NCBI RefSeq assembly: GCF_001642835.1
Contig: NZ_LXEI01000012.1
Span: 1 to 64,000, forward strand
Direction of reading: 5' to 3'
DNA: 64,000 bases
Source of the DNA: Pseudotamlana agarivorans
GTDB lineage: Bacteria > Bacteroidota > Bacteroidia > Flavobacteriales > Flavobacteriaceae
The notes beneath the pieces are model-generated. The model was given only the letters and a program-made list of their open reading frames with translations, was not told the DNA's origin and ran no database searches. The position numbers were made by a program, and so were the translations under genes. Positions 26,827 to 36,872 of this stretch are shown piece after piece; positions within the stretch are counted from its first letter, which is position 1, and each line of letters starts with the position of its first letter.

Positions 26827-27615
26827 TTAATGTAAACTAATTTCTGCAACTGAGTTTTCTTTAGAGGCTACATTGTTGCCTCCTTTAGGTTCAATAGTAA
26901 TACTTAAACCTTGAACATCTTCCATGTAAGGGATGTTTCTTAATTTTCTGTCAGCTTTATCTAAAATACCTAGATTTACCATTTTACCTTGTAATTCTGC
27001 CCAAATTTGGTAACATTGTTCTTCCGGTAACTGTGGTAGAGAAACCACATCAATCATGGATGTTTTTTCTTTAGCATTAATGTATGCTACCGTTTTTAAA
27101 TCTTTAGCACGCTCATTTCCTGAAATAATGTACTTTTCTGTTTCTGGATTATTGAGCTTTAAAAGCTGTCTCATCATACTGTCAAGCATCTCATTGTGCT
27201 TATCAATATCACTACGTAAATCAAAAATTTCTTCAACAACCACTTGGTTCTCTTGTGAAAGCTTTTGATTTTGATTGTAAAAGATAAACGATGTTCCAGC
27301 AAAAATTAACGCTGCAATACTAGCTGCAACACTAAATTTGTACCATTTCTTGTATTTTTTCTGAGGCTTTAATTCAATAACAGGCTTCTCGTCTAATTCA
27401 TCTAAAATAGAATCTAAGATGTGCTTAGGCGCTTCAATAGCCTGACTTTTTGCAACAACCTCAAGATTAAACTGCAAGGTGTTGTAGGCATTCTGTACTT
27501 CTGGATATCTTGAAATATAGGATTCTACTTGTTTCGTTTCTTCAGAAGAAGTATCCCCTAATAGATATTTGTCTAGTAGGCCAGAATTTAAAAAAGCTTG
27601 TACTTTCTCATTCAT
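26827..27615 (-). CDS. Anti-sigma-K factor (RskA family)
   Basis: This 262-residue protein has a cytoplasmic N-terminal part (about 1-88) with LDKYLLGDTSSEE and a zinc-free anti-sigma domain. One transmembrane helix (about 93-113) and a short periplasmic coiled coil follow. The C-terminal domain contains PQLPEEQCYQIWAELQGKMVNLG, the RskA-type signature. It should hold the adjacent ECF sigma factor inactive at the membrane and release it on an envelope signal. It starts 12 nt after the sigma gene, consistent with a sigma/anti-sigma operon. Confidence 0.9.
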   Translation of the reverse strand: MNEKVQAFLNSGLLDKYLLGDTSSEETKQVESYISRYPEVQNAYNTLQFNLEVVAKSQAIEAPKHILDSILDELDEKPVIELKPQKKYKKWYKFSVAASIAALIFAGTSFIFYNQNQKLSQENQVVVEEIFDLRSDIDKHNEMLDSMMRQLLKLNNPETEKYIISGNERAKDLKTVAYINAKEKTSMIDVVSLPQLPEEQCYQIWAELQGKMVNLGILDKADRKLRNIPYMEDVQGLSITIEPKGGNNVASKENSVAEISLH

Positions 27616-27627
27616 GACTTAAATGTA

Positions 27628-28158
27628 TTAAGGATTGTAAATTTTTTTCAATTCACGCAATCCAATTTTTAATCTTGATTTTATTGTTCCTAACGGAATA
27701 TCTAATTCTTCGCTAGCTTCTTGCTGCGTCATACCTTCAAAAAAGAGGGCGTTAATCACTATTTGATACTTTTCATCTAAAGTGTTTAGATGTTTTTTGA
27801 TATCTAAAACATCCTGATTTAGTTCATTGGATGTTACCTTATATACGGTTGAAGTCTCCATCTGGACTTCATTATTTGTTTTATTTTTTAGAGATCTAAC
27901 TTTATCAATAGCAGTGTTATACGCTATTCTGTAAAGCCAAGTGAACAACTTTGCTTTAGTAGCATCGTATTTTTTGGCATAGCGCCATACTTTAACAAAG
28001 GTTTCTTGAAGTACATCTTGGGCCATGTCATCGTCGGTAATCACCTTTCGGATAACTCCCAATAGGGCATCGGCATAGTTTTCATAAAGTAAACTTATGG
28101 CCCTTTTGTCTTCTTTTTTTAAAAGACTGATTATTTCTTTTTCTATTGCTGAAATCAA
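27628..28158 (-). CDS. ECF sigma factor, SigK-like
   Basis: This 176-residue ECF sigma factor has region 2 (ALLYENYADALLGV-like and MAQDVLQETFVKVWRYA) and region 4 (FEGMTQQEASEELDIPLGTIKSRLKIGLREL). The start appears to be TTG at 28158, since no in-frame ATG lies between it and an upstream in-frame stop. A -7 box is at 28200-28207. It is followed by its anti-sigma factor. The pair probably responds to an envelope stress. The signal is not evident from the sequence. Confidence 0.92.
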   Translation of the reverse strand: MISAIEKEIISLLKKEDKRAISLLYENYADALLGVIRKVITDDDMAQDVLQETFVKVWRYAKKYDATKAKLFTWLYRIAYNTAIDKVRSLKNKTNNEVQMETSTVYKVTSNELNQDVLDIKKHLNTLDEKYQIVINALFFEGMTQQEASEELDIPLGTIKSRLKIGLRELKKIYNP

Positions 28159-28199
28159 TTTATAATGACATTATGTAATACTTGCCAAAGCCAAGCGAA

Positions 28200-28207
28200 C
28201 AAAGTTA
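28200..28207 (-). promoter_or_regulatory. -7 promoter box of sigma/anti-sigma pair
   Basis: The minus strand reads TAACTTTG, matching TAnnTTTG, about 41 nt before the TTG start. The match to the housekeeping consensus suggests expression not wholly dependent on the sigma factor itself. Confidence 0.5.
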
Positions 28208-28222
28208 GAAATTTCTTTTTGA

Positions 28223-29236
28223 TTATAGGATATTAACTTCGGCCTCAATAATGATGTTAAAAATACGTTTAACCGTTTTTTGAATTAGTTTAGACAGATT
28301 TAAGACTTCTTCTCCTTTAGCACCTCCGTAATTTACTAGGACTAAGGCTTGATTTTTGTGAATGCCATAATTTCCAAATGTTTTGCCTTTAAAACCAGCT
28401 TTTTCAATGAGCCAACCAGCAGGAACTTTAACTTCATCATCTGAAACAGGATAGGATGGCATGTCTTCAAAATTCTTTAAAAGCAATTGGTATTGGGCAG
28501 TAGAGATGACAGGGTTTTTGAAAAAACTACCGCAATTTCCTATAATTTTCGGATTGGGGAGTTTGCTTTCCCGAATAGTAATGACAGCTTTTGAAATAGC
28601 TTGAATGCTCGGTGTTTTGATACCTTCTTTTTCGAGCTCTGAAGTAATGGCTCCATAATGCACATGAAGTTTGTGATTTCGTTTTGTTAATTTGAAATTA
28701 ACGCTTGTAATGATAAATTTACCTTTAGCTTCTTGTTTAAAGATAGAATTTCTATATCCAAAATGGCAATCTTCCTTGGTGAAGGTATGTAGCTCTTGTG
28801 TTTCTACAGAAATGGCTTTGCAAGACTCAAAGCTGTCTTTAAGCTCAACACCATAGGCTCCAATATTTTGAATGGGTGCTGTACCAACATTTCCTGGGAT
28901 CAAAGATAAATTTTCTAATCCGCCATAGTCGTTTTTAATAGTCCAAAGGACTAAGTCGTGCCAAACTTCACCAGCCTGAACCTTTAATGTTACAAAGTCT
29001 GAATCTTCTGAAAGAACTTCAATACCCTTTAATTCGACCTTGATCACTAGTCCGTTAAAATCTTGGGTAAGAAGCATATTACTTCCGCCTCCTAAAATGA
29101 GTTTGTTGGGGTGATTTTCAAGTGATAACACCTCTTTAAGGTCTTCAATTGAATGTACAACTACAAACTGTTTAGCTTTTACATCAATGCCAAAAGTATT
29201 GTAGGGCTTTAAGGAAGTATTTTGTTCAATTTGCAC
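28223..29236 (-). CDS. murB: UDP-N-acetylmuramate dehydrogenase
   Basis: This 337-residue FAD enzyme reduces UDP-GlcNAc-enolpyruvate to UDP-MurNAc in peptidoglycan synthesis. The FAD-binding part contains LILGGGSNMLLT and SLIPGNVGTAPIQNIGAYG. The catalytic Ser/Glu region is present as GNCGSFFKNPV and a C-terminal EAEVNIL. YRNSIFK supplies the Tyr/Arg of the type I active site. It lies 5 nt after the aminotransferase gene. The length is typical of type I MurB. Confidence 0.95.
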   Translation of the reverse strand: MQIEQNTSLKPYNTFGIDVKAKQFVVVHSIEDLKEVLSLENHPNKLILGGGSNMLLTQDFNGLVIKVELKGIEVLSEDSDFVTLKVQAGEVWHDLVLWTIKNDYGGLENLSLIPGNVGTAPIQNIGAYGVELKDSFESCKAISVETQELHTFTKEDCHFGYRNSIFKQEAKGKFIITSVNFKLTKRNHKLHVHYGAITSELEKEGIKTPSIQAISKAVITIRESKLPNPKIIGNCGSFFKNPVISTAQYQLLLKNFEDMPSYPVSDDEVKVPAGWLIEKAGFKGKTFGNYGIHKNQALVLVNYGGAKGEEVLNLSKLIQKTVKRIFNIIIEAEVNIL

Positions 29237-29241
29237 AGGAT

Positions 29242-30432
29242 TTAGTCTTTATAGATTTTCAGGGCTTCTTTTAATATATGTACGGCTTTTATCAAGCTGT
29301 CTTTGTTAAGTACGTATGCAATTCTAATTTGGTTTAAACCTACATGTGGTGTTGAGTAAAATCCGTTTGCAGGAGCAACCATAATAGTTTCACCATTAAT
29401 ATCGAATTTTTCTAATAACCATTGTGCAAAATGATCAGAATTTTTAATTGGCAATTCAACAATGCAATAAAAAGCACCTTTAGGTTTCGCCACTTTTATT
29501 CCTTCAATTTTCTGTAGTTCAGAAATTAAAGTATTTCTGCGGTCTACATATTCGTGTATCACTTCATCAAAATAGCTCTGTGGAGTATCTAATGCTGCTT
29601 CACTAGCAATTTGTGCATAGGTTGGCGGACTTAATCTTGCCTGCGCAAATTTAAGTACCGTTTGCATCACCAGTTTGTTTTTTGAAACTAGGCAGCCAAT
29701 TCGAGCACCACACATACTGTAGCGTTTGGAAACAGAATCGATCATTACGGCATGTTCCTTCAAATTCTCAACTTGCATGATGGAGTAGTGAGTTTCTCCA
29801 TCATAAATAAACTCCCTGTAAACTTCATCAGCAACTAAAAATAAATCGTGTTTAATGGCTAAGTTGGCAAGTTGTTGTATTTCCTCCTTTGAGTATAAAG
29901 AACCCGTAGGGTTTCCTGGGTTACAAATTAGGATCGCTTTTGTTTTTGGCGAAATTAATTTTTCAAACGTTTCTACAGATGGTAATGCAAAATTATCATC
30001 AATATTACAAATGGCAGGCACTACTTTAACACCACTCGCTGTTGAAAAGGCTATGTAATTTGCGTAAAAGGGTTCCGAGATGATAACTTCATCATCAGGA
30101 TCCATAATACTACTAAACAAAAAAAGTAAGGCTTCACTAGCTCCAGTGGTTACAATGATATCTTCATGAGATATTGGAATATCATGGTTTTTATAATAAT
30201 TTGCTAGTTTAACACGGTATTCTTCAGAACCTTCAGATCTGGAATACGATAATATATCTATATCATTTTGCTTTACTGCATTAAGGGCGACTTCAGGCGT
30301 TTTTATGTCTGGTTGTCCTATGTTTAAGTAGTAAATATGCTTTCCGTTTTTAATAGCTTGTTCAGCATAAGGAACAAGTTTTCTAATAGGAGAAGCAGGC
30401 ATTTGGTGGCCTTTTCTAGATATGGTTGGCAT
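29242..30432 (-). CDS. PLP-dependent class I/II aminotransferase
   Basis: This 396-residue fold-type I aminotransferase has the PLP Lys in DSVSKRYSMCGARIGC, the cofactor-binding CNPGNPTGSLYS, and the C-terminal substrate Arg in QIRIAYVL. It resembles the aspartate/aromatic aminotransferase group common in Bacteroidota. The amino donor cannot be fixed from sequence. It is 5 nt upstream of murB. That pairing may be only transcriptional convenience. The ATG start is consistent with the family N-terminus (KGHQMPASPIRKL). Confidence 0.92.
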   Translation of the reverse strand: MPTISRKGHQMPASPIRKLVPYAEQAIKNGKHIYYLNIGQPDIKTPEVALNAVKQNDIDILSYSRSEGSEEYRVKLANYYKNHDIPISHEDIIVTTGASEALLFLFSSIMDPDDEVIISEPFYANYIAFSTASGVKVVPAICNIDDNFALPSVETFEKLISPKTKAILICNPGNPTGSLYSKEEIQQLANLAIKHDLFLVADEVYREFIYDGETHYSIMQVENLKEHAVMIDSVSKRYSMCGARIGCLVSKNKLVMQTVLKFAQARLSPPTYAQIASEAALDTPQSYFDEVIHEYVDRRNTLISELQKIEGIKVAKPKGAFYCIVELPIKNSDHFAQWLLEKFDINGETIMVAPANGFYSTPHVGLNQIRIAYVLNKDSLIKAVHILKEALKIYKD

Positions 30433-30583
30433 TTAAAAAAATTTAGAGTGTAAAGTTGAGAAAATAATATGAAGTTTTTCAATAAACTATCCGAAAATAG
30501 CGTGTATGCTTAAGGAATTGAATACTTTTTTAAGAAAAGGCCTAATCTTTTGTTAATTTGTTTTAAACAAAGGGATTAAATGA

Positions 30584-30613
30584 AAAAGGCTTAAACATGT
30601 GTTTAAGCCTTTT
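30584..30613. terminator. Palindromic terminator between DUF1573 and aminotransferase genes
   Basis: AAAAGGCTTAAACA (30584-30597) pairs perfectly over 14 bp with TGTTTAAGCCTTTT (30600-30613) around a 2-nt loop. It lies just downstream of the DUF1573 gene on the minus strand. Confidence 0.8.
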
Positions 30614-30636
30614 AAAAGTTTTTAATAGAATTGCTT

Positions 30637-31044
30637 CTATTGCATCACGCTTTTACTTTTTTTTTCCATAACACTAGATTTTTCAACAACTAAGCCTTTT
30701 ATTTTAAGGGCTACTGTTGGAGTCTCCGCGTTGGAAATAACGGTAATCGTTTTTCTAATTGGATTCACACGATTAGTGTCATATTTTACTTCAATTTCTC
30801 CAGTTTTTCCTGGTAAAATAGGATCTTTTGGTTTTTTAGGAATGGTACAACCACAACTAGAAGAAACTTTAGAGATGATTAGAGGTTCATTACCTGTATT
30901 TGTGAACTTGAAAACACGTACGCCATCAGAACCTTTTTCAATGGTTCCATAATCTATGGTGTCTGATTCAAAGTTAATTTTAGCTTGAGCCTGAACTGAC
31001 AAACTTATTAATCCGATAAATAAAATTGTAAATAAAGATTTCAT
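30637..31044 (-). CDS. DUF1573 domain-containing exported protein
   Basis: This 135-residue protein has a signal peptide (about 1-19, ending VQAQA) and one DUF1573 domain. That domain is an immunoglobulin-like fold marked by FKFTNTGNEPLIIS, the VSSSCGCTIPKKP cysteine motif and the KYDTNRVNP segment. The family is abundant in Bacteroidota and is located in the periplasm or on the surface, with unknown function. The CGC motif could form a disulfide or bind a metal. It is a single-gene unit with a terminator behind it and is divergent from valS. Confidence 0.88.
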   Translation of the reverse strand: MKSLFTILFIGLISLSVQAQAKINFESDTIDYGTIEKGSDGVRVFKFTNTGNEPLIISKVSSSCGCTIPKKPKDPILPGKTGEIEVKYDTNRVNPIRKTITVISNAETPTVALKIKGLVVEKSSVMEKKSKSVMQ

Positions 31045-31302
31045 TTTTTAAAGTTTTAATGTTTCGTTTTGTATCCTTTTTTTGATTTTGCTTTCTGTCT
31101 TTACTTGGTAGAAGTTCTTCAAACATACTTACTTTTCCGATAATCTGCAAAAATAAAAGATGAAATGCTGTTTTATGGCATCTCATTAGTCATGTCAAAT
31201 GTACGGATCACTTCTAAATGAAACCTTATAATAATGTTAAAATATCGCATGAACTTAAGGTTAACTAAGTCTTTAAAAGTTTCACAGAAAAAGAAATATA
31301 AG

Positions 31303-31310
31303 TACTTTTG
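31303..31310 (+). promoter_or_regulatory. -7 promoter box of valS
   Basis: TACTTTTG matches TAnnTTTG and is followed after 40 nt by the ATG at 31351. Its position inside the longest open frame shows that the upstream 39 codons are not translated from this promoter. Confidence 0.6.
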
Positions 31311-31350
31311 CGCTTTATTATTTAAAATTTTACAAAAACCATTCCGAAGC

Positions 31351-33987
31351 ATGCAAATTCCATCAAAATATGATGCCCATAAGGTAGAAGACAAGTGGTA
31401 CAACTATTGGATGAAACATAATTATTTTCATTCAGAACCCGATGAAAGAGAACCTTACACGATAGTCATTCCGCCACCAAATGTTACTGGTGTTTTACAC
31501 ATGGGGCACATGCTTAATAATACGATTCAAGATGTATTAATACGTCGTGCAAGACTATTGGGTAAAAATGCCTGTTGGGTACCAGGAACAGATCATGCTT
31601 CCATTGCTACTGAAGCCAAAGTGGTTGCTAAATTAAAAGAACAGGGTATCGATAAAAATGACTTATCTCGAGAAGAGTTTTTAAGTCATGCATGGGACTG
31701 GACTCATGAATACGGTGGTGTGATTTTAGAACAACTTAAAAAATTAGGTTGTTCTTGTGATTGGGATCGTACGAAGTTTACCATGGATGATGAGATGAGT
31801 GAAGCTGTAATCAAGGTTTTCGTTGATTTATATCAAAAAGGGCTCATTTACAGAGGTTATCGTATGGTAAATTGGGATCCTGAGGCCAAAACAACGCTTT
31901 CTGATGAGGAAGTGGTACATGAAGAGCGTCAAGGAAATCTATACTATTTAGAATATAAAGTTGAAGGTAGTGATGAAAAGCTTACTATAGCTACCACCCG
32001 TCCTGAAACGATTTTTGGGGATACAGCTATTTGTATCAATCCTAATGATGAACGTTTTAATCATTTAAAAGGTAAAAAAGCCATTGTGCCTATTTGTAAC
32101 CGTATCATCCCAATTATTGAAGATGAATATGTGGACATGGAGTTTGGAACAGGTTGTTTAAAAGTGACTCCAGCTCACGATGAGAACGATAAAAATCTAG
32201 GTGATAAACACAAACTAGAAGTTATTGATATTTTTCATGATGATGCCTCTTTAAATAGTTTCGGATTACATTATGAAGGTAAAGATCGTTTTGTTGTTAG
32301 AAAAGAGATTACTAAAGAGTTAGAAGATAAAGGCATTTTAGTAAAAACAGAAAGTCATATTAATAAAGTTGGTACTTCTGAAAGAACCAAAGCAGTAATC
32401 GAGCCTCGTTTGAGTGATCAGTGGTTTTTAAAGATGGAGGAATTGGTGAAGCCAGCTATTGAAGCTGTTTTAGGTGAAGATGCCGACATCAACTTATTTC
32501 CAAAAAAGTTTGAAAACACTTATCGACACTGGATGGAGAATATTCGGGATTGGAATATTTCTCGTCAGTTAATGTGGGGGCAACAAATTCCAGCATATTA
32601 TTACGGTGATGGTAAAAATGATTTTGTAGTGGCTGAAACTGCTGAAAAAGCCCTAGAACTTGCCAAAGAAGCTACTAAAAATCAAGAATTAAAAATTGAA
32701 GATTTACAACAAGATAAAGATGCCTTAGATACTTGGTTTTCTTCATGGTTGTGGCCAATGAGTGTGTTTGATGGTATTCGAAATCCTGAAAATGAAGAAA
32801 TAAAATATTACTATCCTACTAACGATCTAGTTACAGGTCCAGATATTTTATTCTTTTGGGTAGCACGTATGATTATTGCTGGTTACGAGTATAAAGGAGA
32901 AAAACCGTTTAACAATGTATACCTAACAGGGTTAGTTCGTGATAAGCAGCGTCGAAAAATGAGTAAATCCTTAGGAAACTCGCCAGATGCTTTAAAACTT
33001 ATTGAAGAATATGGGGCAGATGGTGTTCGTGTAGGCTTGCTTTTAAGTTCGGCAGCTGGAAACGATTTGATGTTTGATGAAGCCCTATGTCAGCAAGGGA
33101 AAGGTTTCGGAAACAAGATTTGGAATGCTTTCCGTTTAATTCAAGGCTGGGAAATCGATGAAAATATACCGCAGCCAGAAACCTCAAAAATCGGATTGGA
33201 ATGGTATGAAGCTAAATTCCAAAGTGCTTTAGTGGAAATTGAAGACCATTTTAGTAAGTACAGATTGAGCGATGCTTTGATGGCGATTTATAAATTAATC
33301 ATGGACGATTTTTCATCATGGTTGCTAGAAATTATAAAACCTGCTTATCAAAAACCAATTGATGTACATACTTATAAAGCGGTGATAGAAGCTTTTGAAA
33401 ATAACTTAAAAGTGTTGCATCCGTTTATGCCGTTTTTATCAGAAGAAATCTGGCAATATATCTCGGAAAGAACACCAGAAGAAGCTTTAATAGTAGCAAA
33501 ATGGCCTGTTTTCAAGGATATTAATGAAGAATTAATCTCTGAGTTTGAATTTGCTTCAGAGGTTATTTCGGGAATTAGAAACATTAGAAAACAAAAGAAT
33601 ATTCCTTTTAAAGATGCGATTAGTTTTTCTGTTATTAATAATGGAAATACTAGTAAAACCTTTGATGGCGTTATTGCAAAAATTGGCAACTTAGAAAACA
33701 TTGAATATACCGAGGAAACGGTAGAGGGGGCTTTAACCTTTAGAGTAAAATCTAATGAGTATTTTATTCCCATGGTAGGCGCTATTGATATTGAAGCTGA
33801 GGTTGTAAAACTTAGCGAAGAGTTAAAATACACCGAAGGGTTCTTGAAATCGGTTCAAAAGAAGTTATCTAACGAACGCTTTGTTGCTGGTGCTCCAGAA
33901 CAGGTGGTTGCAGCTGAACAGAAAAAGGAAGCTGATGCTTTAGCAAAAATTGAAACGTTAAAAGCGAGTTTAGCAAGTTTGAATTAG
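31351..33987 (+). CDS. valS: Valyl-tRNA synthetase
   Basis: This 878-residue class I synthetase charges tRNA-Val. The HIGH-type motif is [14 protein letters not shown] and the KMSKS motif is [11 protein letters not shown]. The CP1 editing domain contains [13 protein letters not shown]. The C-terminal coiled-coil arm is present ([19 protein letters not shown]). The start is placed at ATG 31351 ([11 protein letters not shown]), not at the first ATG of the open frame at 31234, because a promoter box lies between them and the extra residues are basic and not family-like. A terminator follows at 34021-34062. Confidence 0.95.
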   Translation: MQIPSKYDAHKVEDKWYNYWMKHNYFHSEPDEREPYTIVIPPPNVTGVLHMGHMLNNTIQDVLIRRARLLGKNACWVPGTDHASIATEAKVVAKLKEQGIDKNDLSREEFLSHAWDWTHEYGGVILEQLKKLGCSCDWDRTKFTMDDEMSEAVIKVFVDLYQKGLIYRGYRMVNWDPEAKTTLSDEEVVHEERQGNLYYLEYKVEGSDEKLTIATTRPETIFGDTAICINPNDERFNHLKGKKAIVPICNRIIPIIEDEYVDMEFGTGCLKVTPAHDENDKNLGDKHKLEVIDIFHDDASLNSFGLHYEGKDRFVVRKEITKELEDKGILVKTESHINKVGTSERTKAVIEPRLSDQWFLKMEELVKPAIEAVLGEDADINLFPKKFENTYRHWMENIRDWNISRQLMWGQQIPAYYYGDGKNDFVVAETAEKALELAKEATKNQELKIEDLQQDKDALDTWFSSWLWPMSVFDGIRNPENEEIKYYYPTNDLVTGPDILFFWVARMIIAGYEYKGEKPFNNVYLTGLVRDKQRRKMSKSLGNSPDALKLIEEYGADGVRVGLLLSSAAGNDLMFDEALCQQGKGFGNKIWNAFRLIQGWEIDENIPQPETSKIGLEWYEAKFQSALVEIEDHFSKYRLSDALMAIYKLIMDDFSSWLLEIIKPAYQKPIDVHTYKAVIEAFENNLKVLHPFMPFLSEEIWQYISERTPEEALIVAKWPVFKDINEELISEFEFASEVISGIRNIRKQKNIPFKDAISFSVINNGNTSKTFDGVIAKIGNLENIEYTEETVEGALTFRVKSNEYFIPMVGAIDIEAEVVKLSEELKYTEGFLKSVQKKLSNERFVAGAPEQVVAAEQKKEADALAKIETLKASLASLN

Positions 33988-34020
33988 GAATTCATTTTTG
34001 TAACAGATCTAATAGTTTTA

Positions 34021-34062
34021 AAGTTCTTCAATGTGGCTAGTGTCTGCATTGAAGAACTTTTT
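34021..34062 (+). terminator. Terminator after valS
   Basis: AAGTTCTTCAATG (34021-34033) pairs perfectly with CATTGAAGAACTT (34047-34059) around a 13-nt loop, and five T follow. Confidence 0.85.
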
Positions 34063-34359
34063 GTTTTCTGTCTCCAAAATCAAAAGTCTTTTTGCTATTG
34101 TGATTATACATTTAATCCTTGTTTAGTGATTATTTATTAAAATGAAGGCAAAAATATCGATTTGTAAATTTGTCTTTGTGTAAATTGCACATTTAGTAAA
34201 TGTTTCGGTTTTAGGTCTTTATTTTTTAATTTATTAAAGATTTTTAAGAATTTGCTGGGAATAATCTTACCAGTTTTCTATATTTGATACTCAAATCAAG
34301 TAACAACGGCACAATAGACTCACTGTTGATAGTCAGTTATTTACATTAATTAATTCATT
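34063..34359. other. Intergenic stretch with OmpA-family promoter
   Basis: This part of the 372-nt gap between valS and the OmpA-family gene is AT-rich and shows no gene. A -7 box lies at 34279-34286, leaving a leader of roughly 70 nt before the ATG at 34360. I see no riboswitch-like structure, but the leader is unusually long for the neighbourhood. Confidence 0.5.
34279..34286 (+). promoter_or_regulatory. -7 promoter box of OmpA-family gene
   Basis: TATATTTG is a good match to TAnnTTTG. A TTTG at 34251-34254 is a possible -33 element, though the 24-nt spacing is longer than usual. Confidence 0.55.
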
Positions 34360-35454
34360 ATGAAAAAAATTTACTTATTTAGTTTACTCATGCTTATCAT
34401 GGGGTCCCTTTCGACTATCACTGCTCAATCGAGTGGAGAAAGTAAAGAAAGCGGTTGGTTTTTTGGCTTAGGATATAACTTTATTGATGATTCAGGGTCA
34501 GCAGGAAAAGATGCTTTTAAATTTGACAATTGGCATACAACAGCTTATCCGAATAGATTAAACATTGGCTATGAATTGGGTGCCGGTTTTACTATTCAAG
34601 CTATTGGAACCATTAACAAATTAAAAGAGGGAAAGCCTGCTCAAGGAATGATCTTAACACAAGACGAAGACTATTGGGCTGTTGATGGTATGCTTACTTA
34701 CCAATTAAATAAGTTCTTTGCAAAGCAAGGATGGTTTGATCCATACTTACAAGTAGGTATGGGAGGTTCTTCTCTTATCAATAACCGAGTTTTAACTTTT
34801 AATGCTGGAGCAGGATCTAATTTTTGGTTAAGTAAAAATTTCGCTATTAACCTAAATACCATGGGTAAATGGGGAATAAACAAAAATGATAAAGGTAATA
34901 ATCATATCCAACATTCAGCGGGTATTGTATTTAAACCAGGTCTTTTTGCTAAGAAAAAACCAGCACCAGTACCACCTCCAGTTGAAGAAGAGCCAACTCC
35001 AGAGCCAGAACCAGTTGTTGAGCCAACTCCAGTAGTAGAGCCAACTCCTGAGCCTGAAGTAGATCAAGAAGCTATTTTACGTGAAAATATGGAATCAGAT
35101 CTTAGTGAATTACGTCGTGTGTACTACCACTTCGATTCTTCAACGTTAACATCTGATGATAAAGATATCGTTGATGAATTAGTAGAGTACATGAATAAGT
35201 ATCCTACGGCTGTTCTAGATATTAAATCTCACGCAGATAGTAGAGGAGCTAAAGATTACAACCTTAACTTATCTCAAAAAAGATCGAAAAGTATCTTAGA
35301 GTATGCTGTAAGTAAAGGTATTGATCGTTCAAGATTCCAAGCTGAAGGATTCGGTGAAACTCAATTAAACAACGGATGTTCAGATGGTGTTAAGTGTACC
35401 TCTGCAGAACACAGAGAAAACCGTAGAACAGATTATGAATTAATCTGGAAGTAA
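34360..35454 (+). CDS. OmpA-family outer membrane protein
   Basis: This 364-residue protein has a signal peptide (about 1-22, ending ITAQ), a predicted eight-strand outer-membrane beta-barrel (about 25-205), and a Pro/Glu-rich linker (PEPEPVVEPTPVVEPTPEPE, roughly 210-235). The C-terminal OmpA/MotB domain (about 250-364) has the LDIKSHADSRGAKDYNLNLS peptidoglycan-binding core and a final RRTDYEL. It anchors the outer membrane to the cell wall. A strong terminator follows immediately. It is probably abundantly expressed, judging from a good promoter box and a strong terminator. Confidence 0.93.
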   Translation: MKKIYLFSLLMLIMGSLSTITAQSSGESKESGWFFGLGYNFIDDSGSAGKDAFKFDNWHTTAYPNRLNIGYELGAGFTIQAIGTINKLKEGKPAQGMILTQDEDYWAVDGMLTYQLNKFFAKQGWFDPYLQVGMGGSSLINNRVLTFNAGAGSNFWLSKNFAINLNTMGKWGINKNDKGNNHIQHSAGIVFKPGLFAKKKPAPVPPPVEEEPTPEPEPVVEPTPVVEPTPEPEVDQEAILRENMESDLSELRRVYYHFDSSTLTSDDKDIVDELVEYMNKYPTAVLDIKSHADSRGAKDYNLNLSQKRSKSILEYAVSKGIDRSRFQAEGFGETQLNNGCSDGVKCTSAEHRENRRTDYELIWK

Positions 35455-35478
35455 TAAACAAGAATAAATTTTAAGTAG

Positions 35479-35513
35479 AAAAAGGCTTTCTGGTTCACCA
35501 GAAAGCCTTTTTT
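35479..35513 (+). terminator. Strong terminator after OmpA-family gene
   Basis: The 15-bp perfect stem 35479-35493 / 35498-35512 (arm AAAAAGGCTTTCTGG) has a TTCA tetraloop and runs into T. Confidence 0.9.
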
Positions 35514-35952
35514 ATTTGGAACTTATGTGCCTTCAAAATTTTTATTGTCAAAGTCTTGAACTAAATGTTTTTATAATAGAGGGGCCTTCTGAATAATATA
35601 AGTGAATGGAAATTATTTTTTATATATATGTATCTGAAGGTGGTTGTCTAGTTTTGAATAAAGCGTAATTGTGATAGATTTCGATTTCAATATTAGTAGC
35701 AAAGTATGCTAAATTTCAAAAGGAATTTAAAAGAGTTTTTATTGGATGCTTGTTATTACATATAAAAAACGATACCACAAGGAGTAGGCTCTTGATATGG
35801 ATATAAATCTGCTATACGGTTAGATTGAAGAAGTGTAATGATACGATGTTGTTTACTCCTGAAAATCTAGATCGAGCATAATTTTAACCAAACCCAATGA
35901 TTTCGCATAGTGAGCGTTCTAGATAAAGGAATTTTAAATAGCGTGTGCCGAA
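35514..35952. other. Intergenic region without recognised features
   Basis: About 440 nt of AT-rich DNA lie between the OmpA terminator and the end of the acyl-CoA-binding protein gene. I see no convincing ORF, tRNA or repeat. A small CCGAA/TTCGG hairpin at 35948-35962 overlaps the stop codon of the next gene. Confidence 0.5.
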
Positions 35953-36219
35953 CTATTTTCGGTATAAAAAATAGCTGTTAACTAAGTCGATATAGCGTTG
36001 TTTGGCTTCGTCTTCAGTCAGACCTTTCGCTTGAAACAATGCATTCGTTTTAAAAGCATTTATGATTGGTTTCTTACTTTTAGGGCGGCCATAATCGTTT
36101 GTAGCTTTCTTGTAGTAAGCATATAGTTTCAGTAGCGTATCGGCTGGAAATGGTTCTGTATAGGCATTTACCCGATCAACGGCCTGATTAAACTCTATAT
36201 CTAAATCACTTTTACTCAT
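35953..36219 (-). CDS. Acyl-CoA-binding protein
   Basis: This 88-residue four-helix protein has the ACBP signature: LDIEFNQAVDRVNAY, LLKLYAYYKKATNDYGRPK and the C-terminal YIDLVNSYF. The Tyr and Lys residues that contact acyl-CoA (YAYYKKA) are present. It binds long-chain acyl-CoA in the cytoplasm. It overlaps the psd gene by one base (TAATG), so it is translationally coupled and sits last in a phospholipid-related operon, which fits a role in acyl-CoA supply. ACBPs are more typical of eukaryotes but common in this bacterial group. Confidence 0.93.
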   Translation of the reverse strand: MSKSDLDIEFNQAVDRVNAYTEPFPADTLLKLYAYYKKATNDYGRPKSKKPIINAFKTNALFQAKGLTEDEAKQRYIDLVNSYFLYRK

Positions 36220-36872
36220 TATTTTAATTCGGCAATAACACTTTCGCCTCCTCTTACTTTTTGGTTCAATGTCACGTTAATTTTTGTGTCTAAAGGTAAA
36301 AATAAGTCGACACGAGAACCAAATTTGATAAAGCCAGAATCGGTACCTTGGGTAACCTTATCATTTAACTGTGCATAATTTACGATACGTTTTGCTAATG
36401 CTCCAGCAATTTGTCTGAATAAAACCTTTCCATAGGTTTCGTTTTCCACAACCACAGTAGTACGTTCGTTTTCTTCACTTGCTTTTGGATGCCATGCTAC
36501 TAAGTATTTTCCAGGGTGGTATTTGCTAAAAATAACATTTCCACCAATAGGATAACGGGTAACATGCACATTTATTGGAGACATAAATACACTGACTTGT
36601 AATCGTTTTTCTTTGAAGTATTCTTTTTCAAAAACTTCTTCAATAACGACAACTTTTCCATCTACAGGAGATAAAACCTGAGCATTATTTAAGACAGTAT
36701 GTCTTTTTGGGTTTCTAAAAAACTGAAGAATCAGGATTAAGAATATGATTAGAGCAACGAGTATGCTCGTTTTAAGCCAGTTTATATCAATAAATCGATC
36801 AACAAGTAAAGCTGTGCCTACAACAATAACAAACGTTACTAAAATGATTTTATACCCTTCTTTATGAAACAT
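36219..36872 (-). CDS. psd: Phosphatidylserine decarboxylase
   Basis: This 217-residue proenzyme makes phosphatidylethanolamine. Two N-terminal hydrophobic helices (about 8-24 and 33-50) anchor it. The self-cleavage site that creates the pyruvoyl group is in KFGSRVDLFLP near residue 185. SPVDGKVV and VHVTRYPIGG are family motifs, and the length is that of the short type II class. Its start overlaps cdsA by 11 nt and its stop overlaps the ACBP start. It is coupled to its pathway partner. Confidence 0.93.
   Translation of the reverse strand: MFHKEGYKIILVTFVIVVGTALLVDRFIDINWLKTSILVALIIFLILILQFFRNPKRHTVLNNAQVLSPVDGKVVVIEEVFEKEYFKEKRLQVSVFMSPINVHVTRYPIGGNVIFSKYHPGKYLVAWHPKASEENERTTVVVENETYGKVLFRQIAGALAKRIVNYAQLNDKVTQGTDSGFIKFGSRVDLFLPLDTKINVTLNQKVRGGESVIAELK

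Noticed and set aside
31234-31350. N-terminal extension of valS by 39 codons
   Set aside because: A -7 promoter box (31303-31310) lies within it, and the residues are basic and unlike the family start. The ATG at 31351 fits ValS.
35514-35952. Possible hidden RNA gene in the gap after the OmpA-family gene
   Set aside because: I found no tRNA-like cloverleaf, strong promoter box or conserved structure that I could support by eye.
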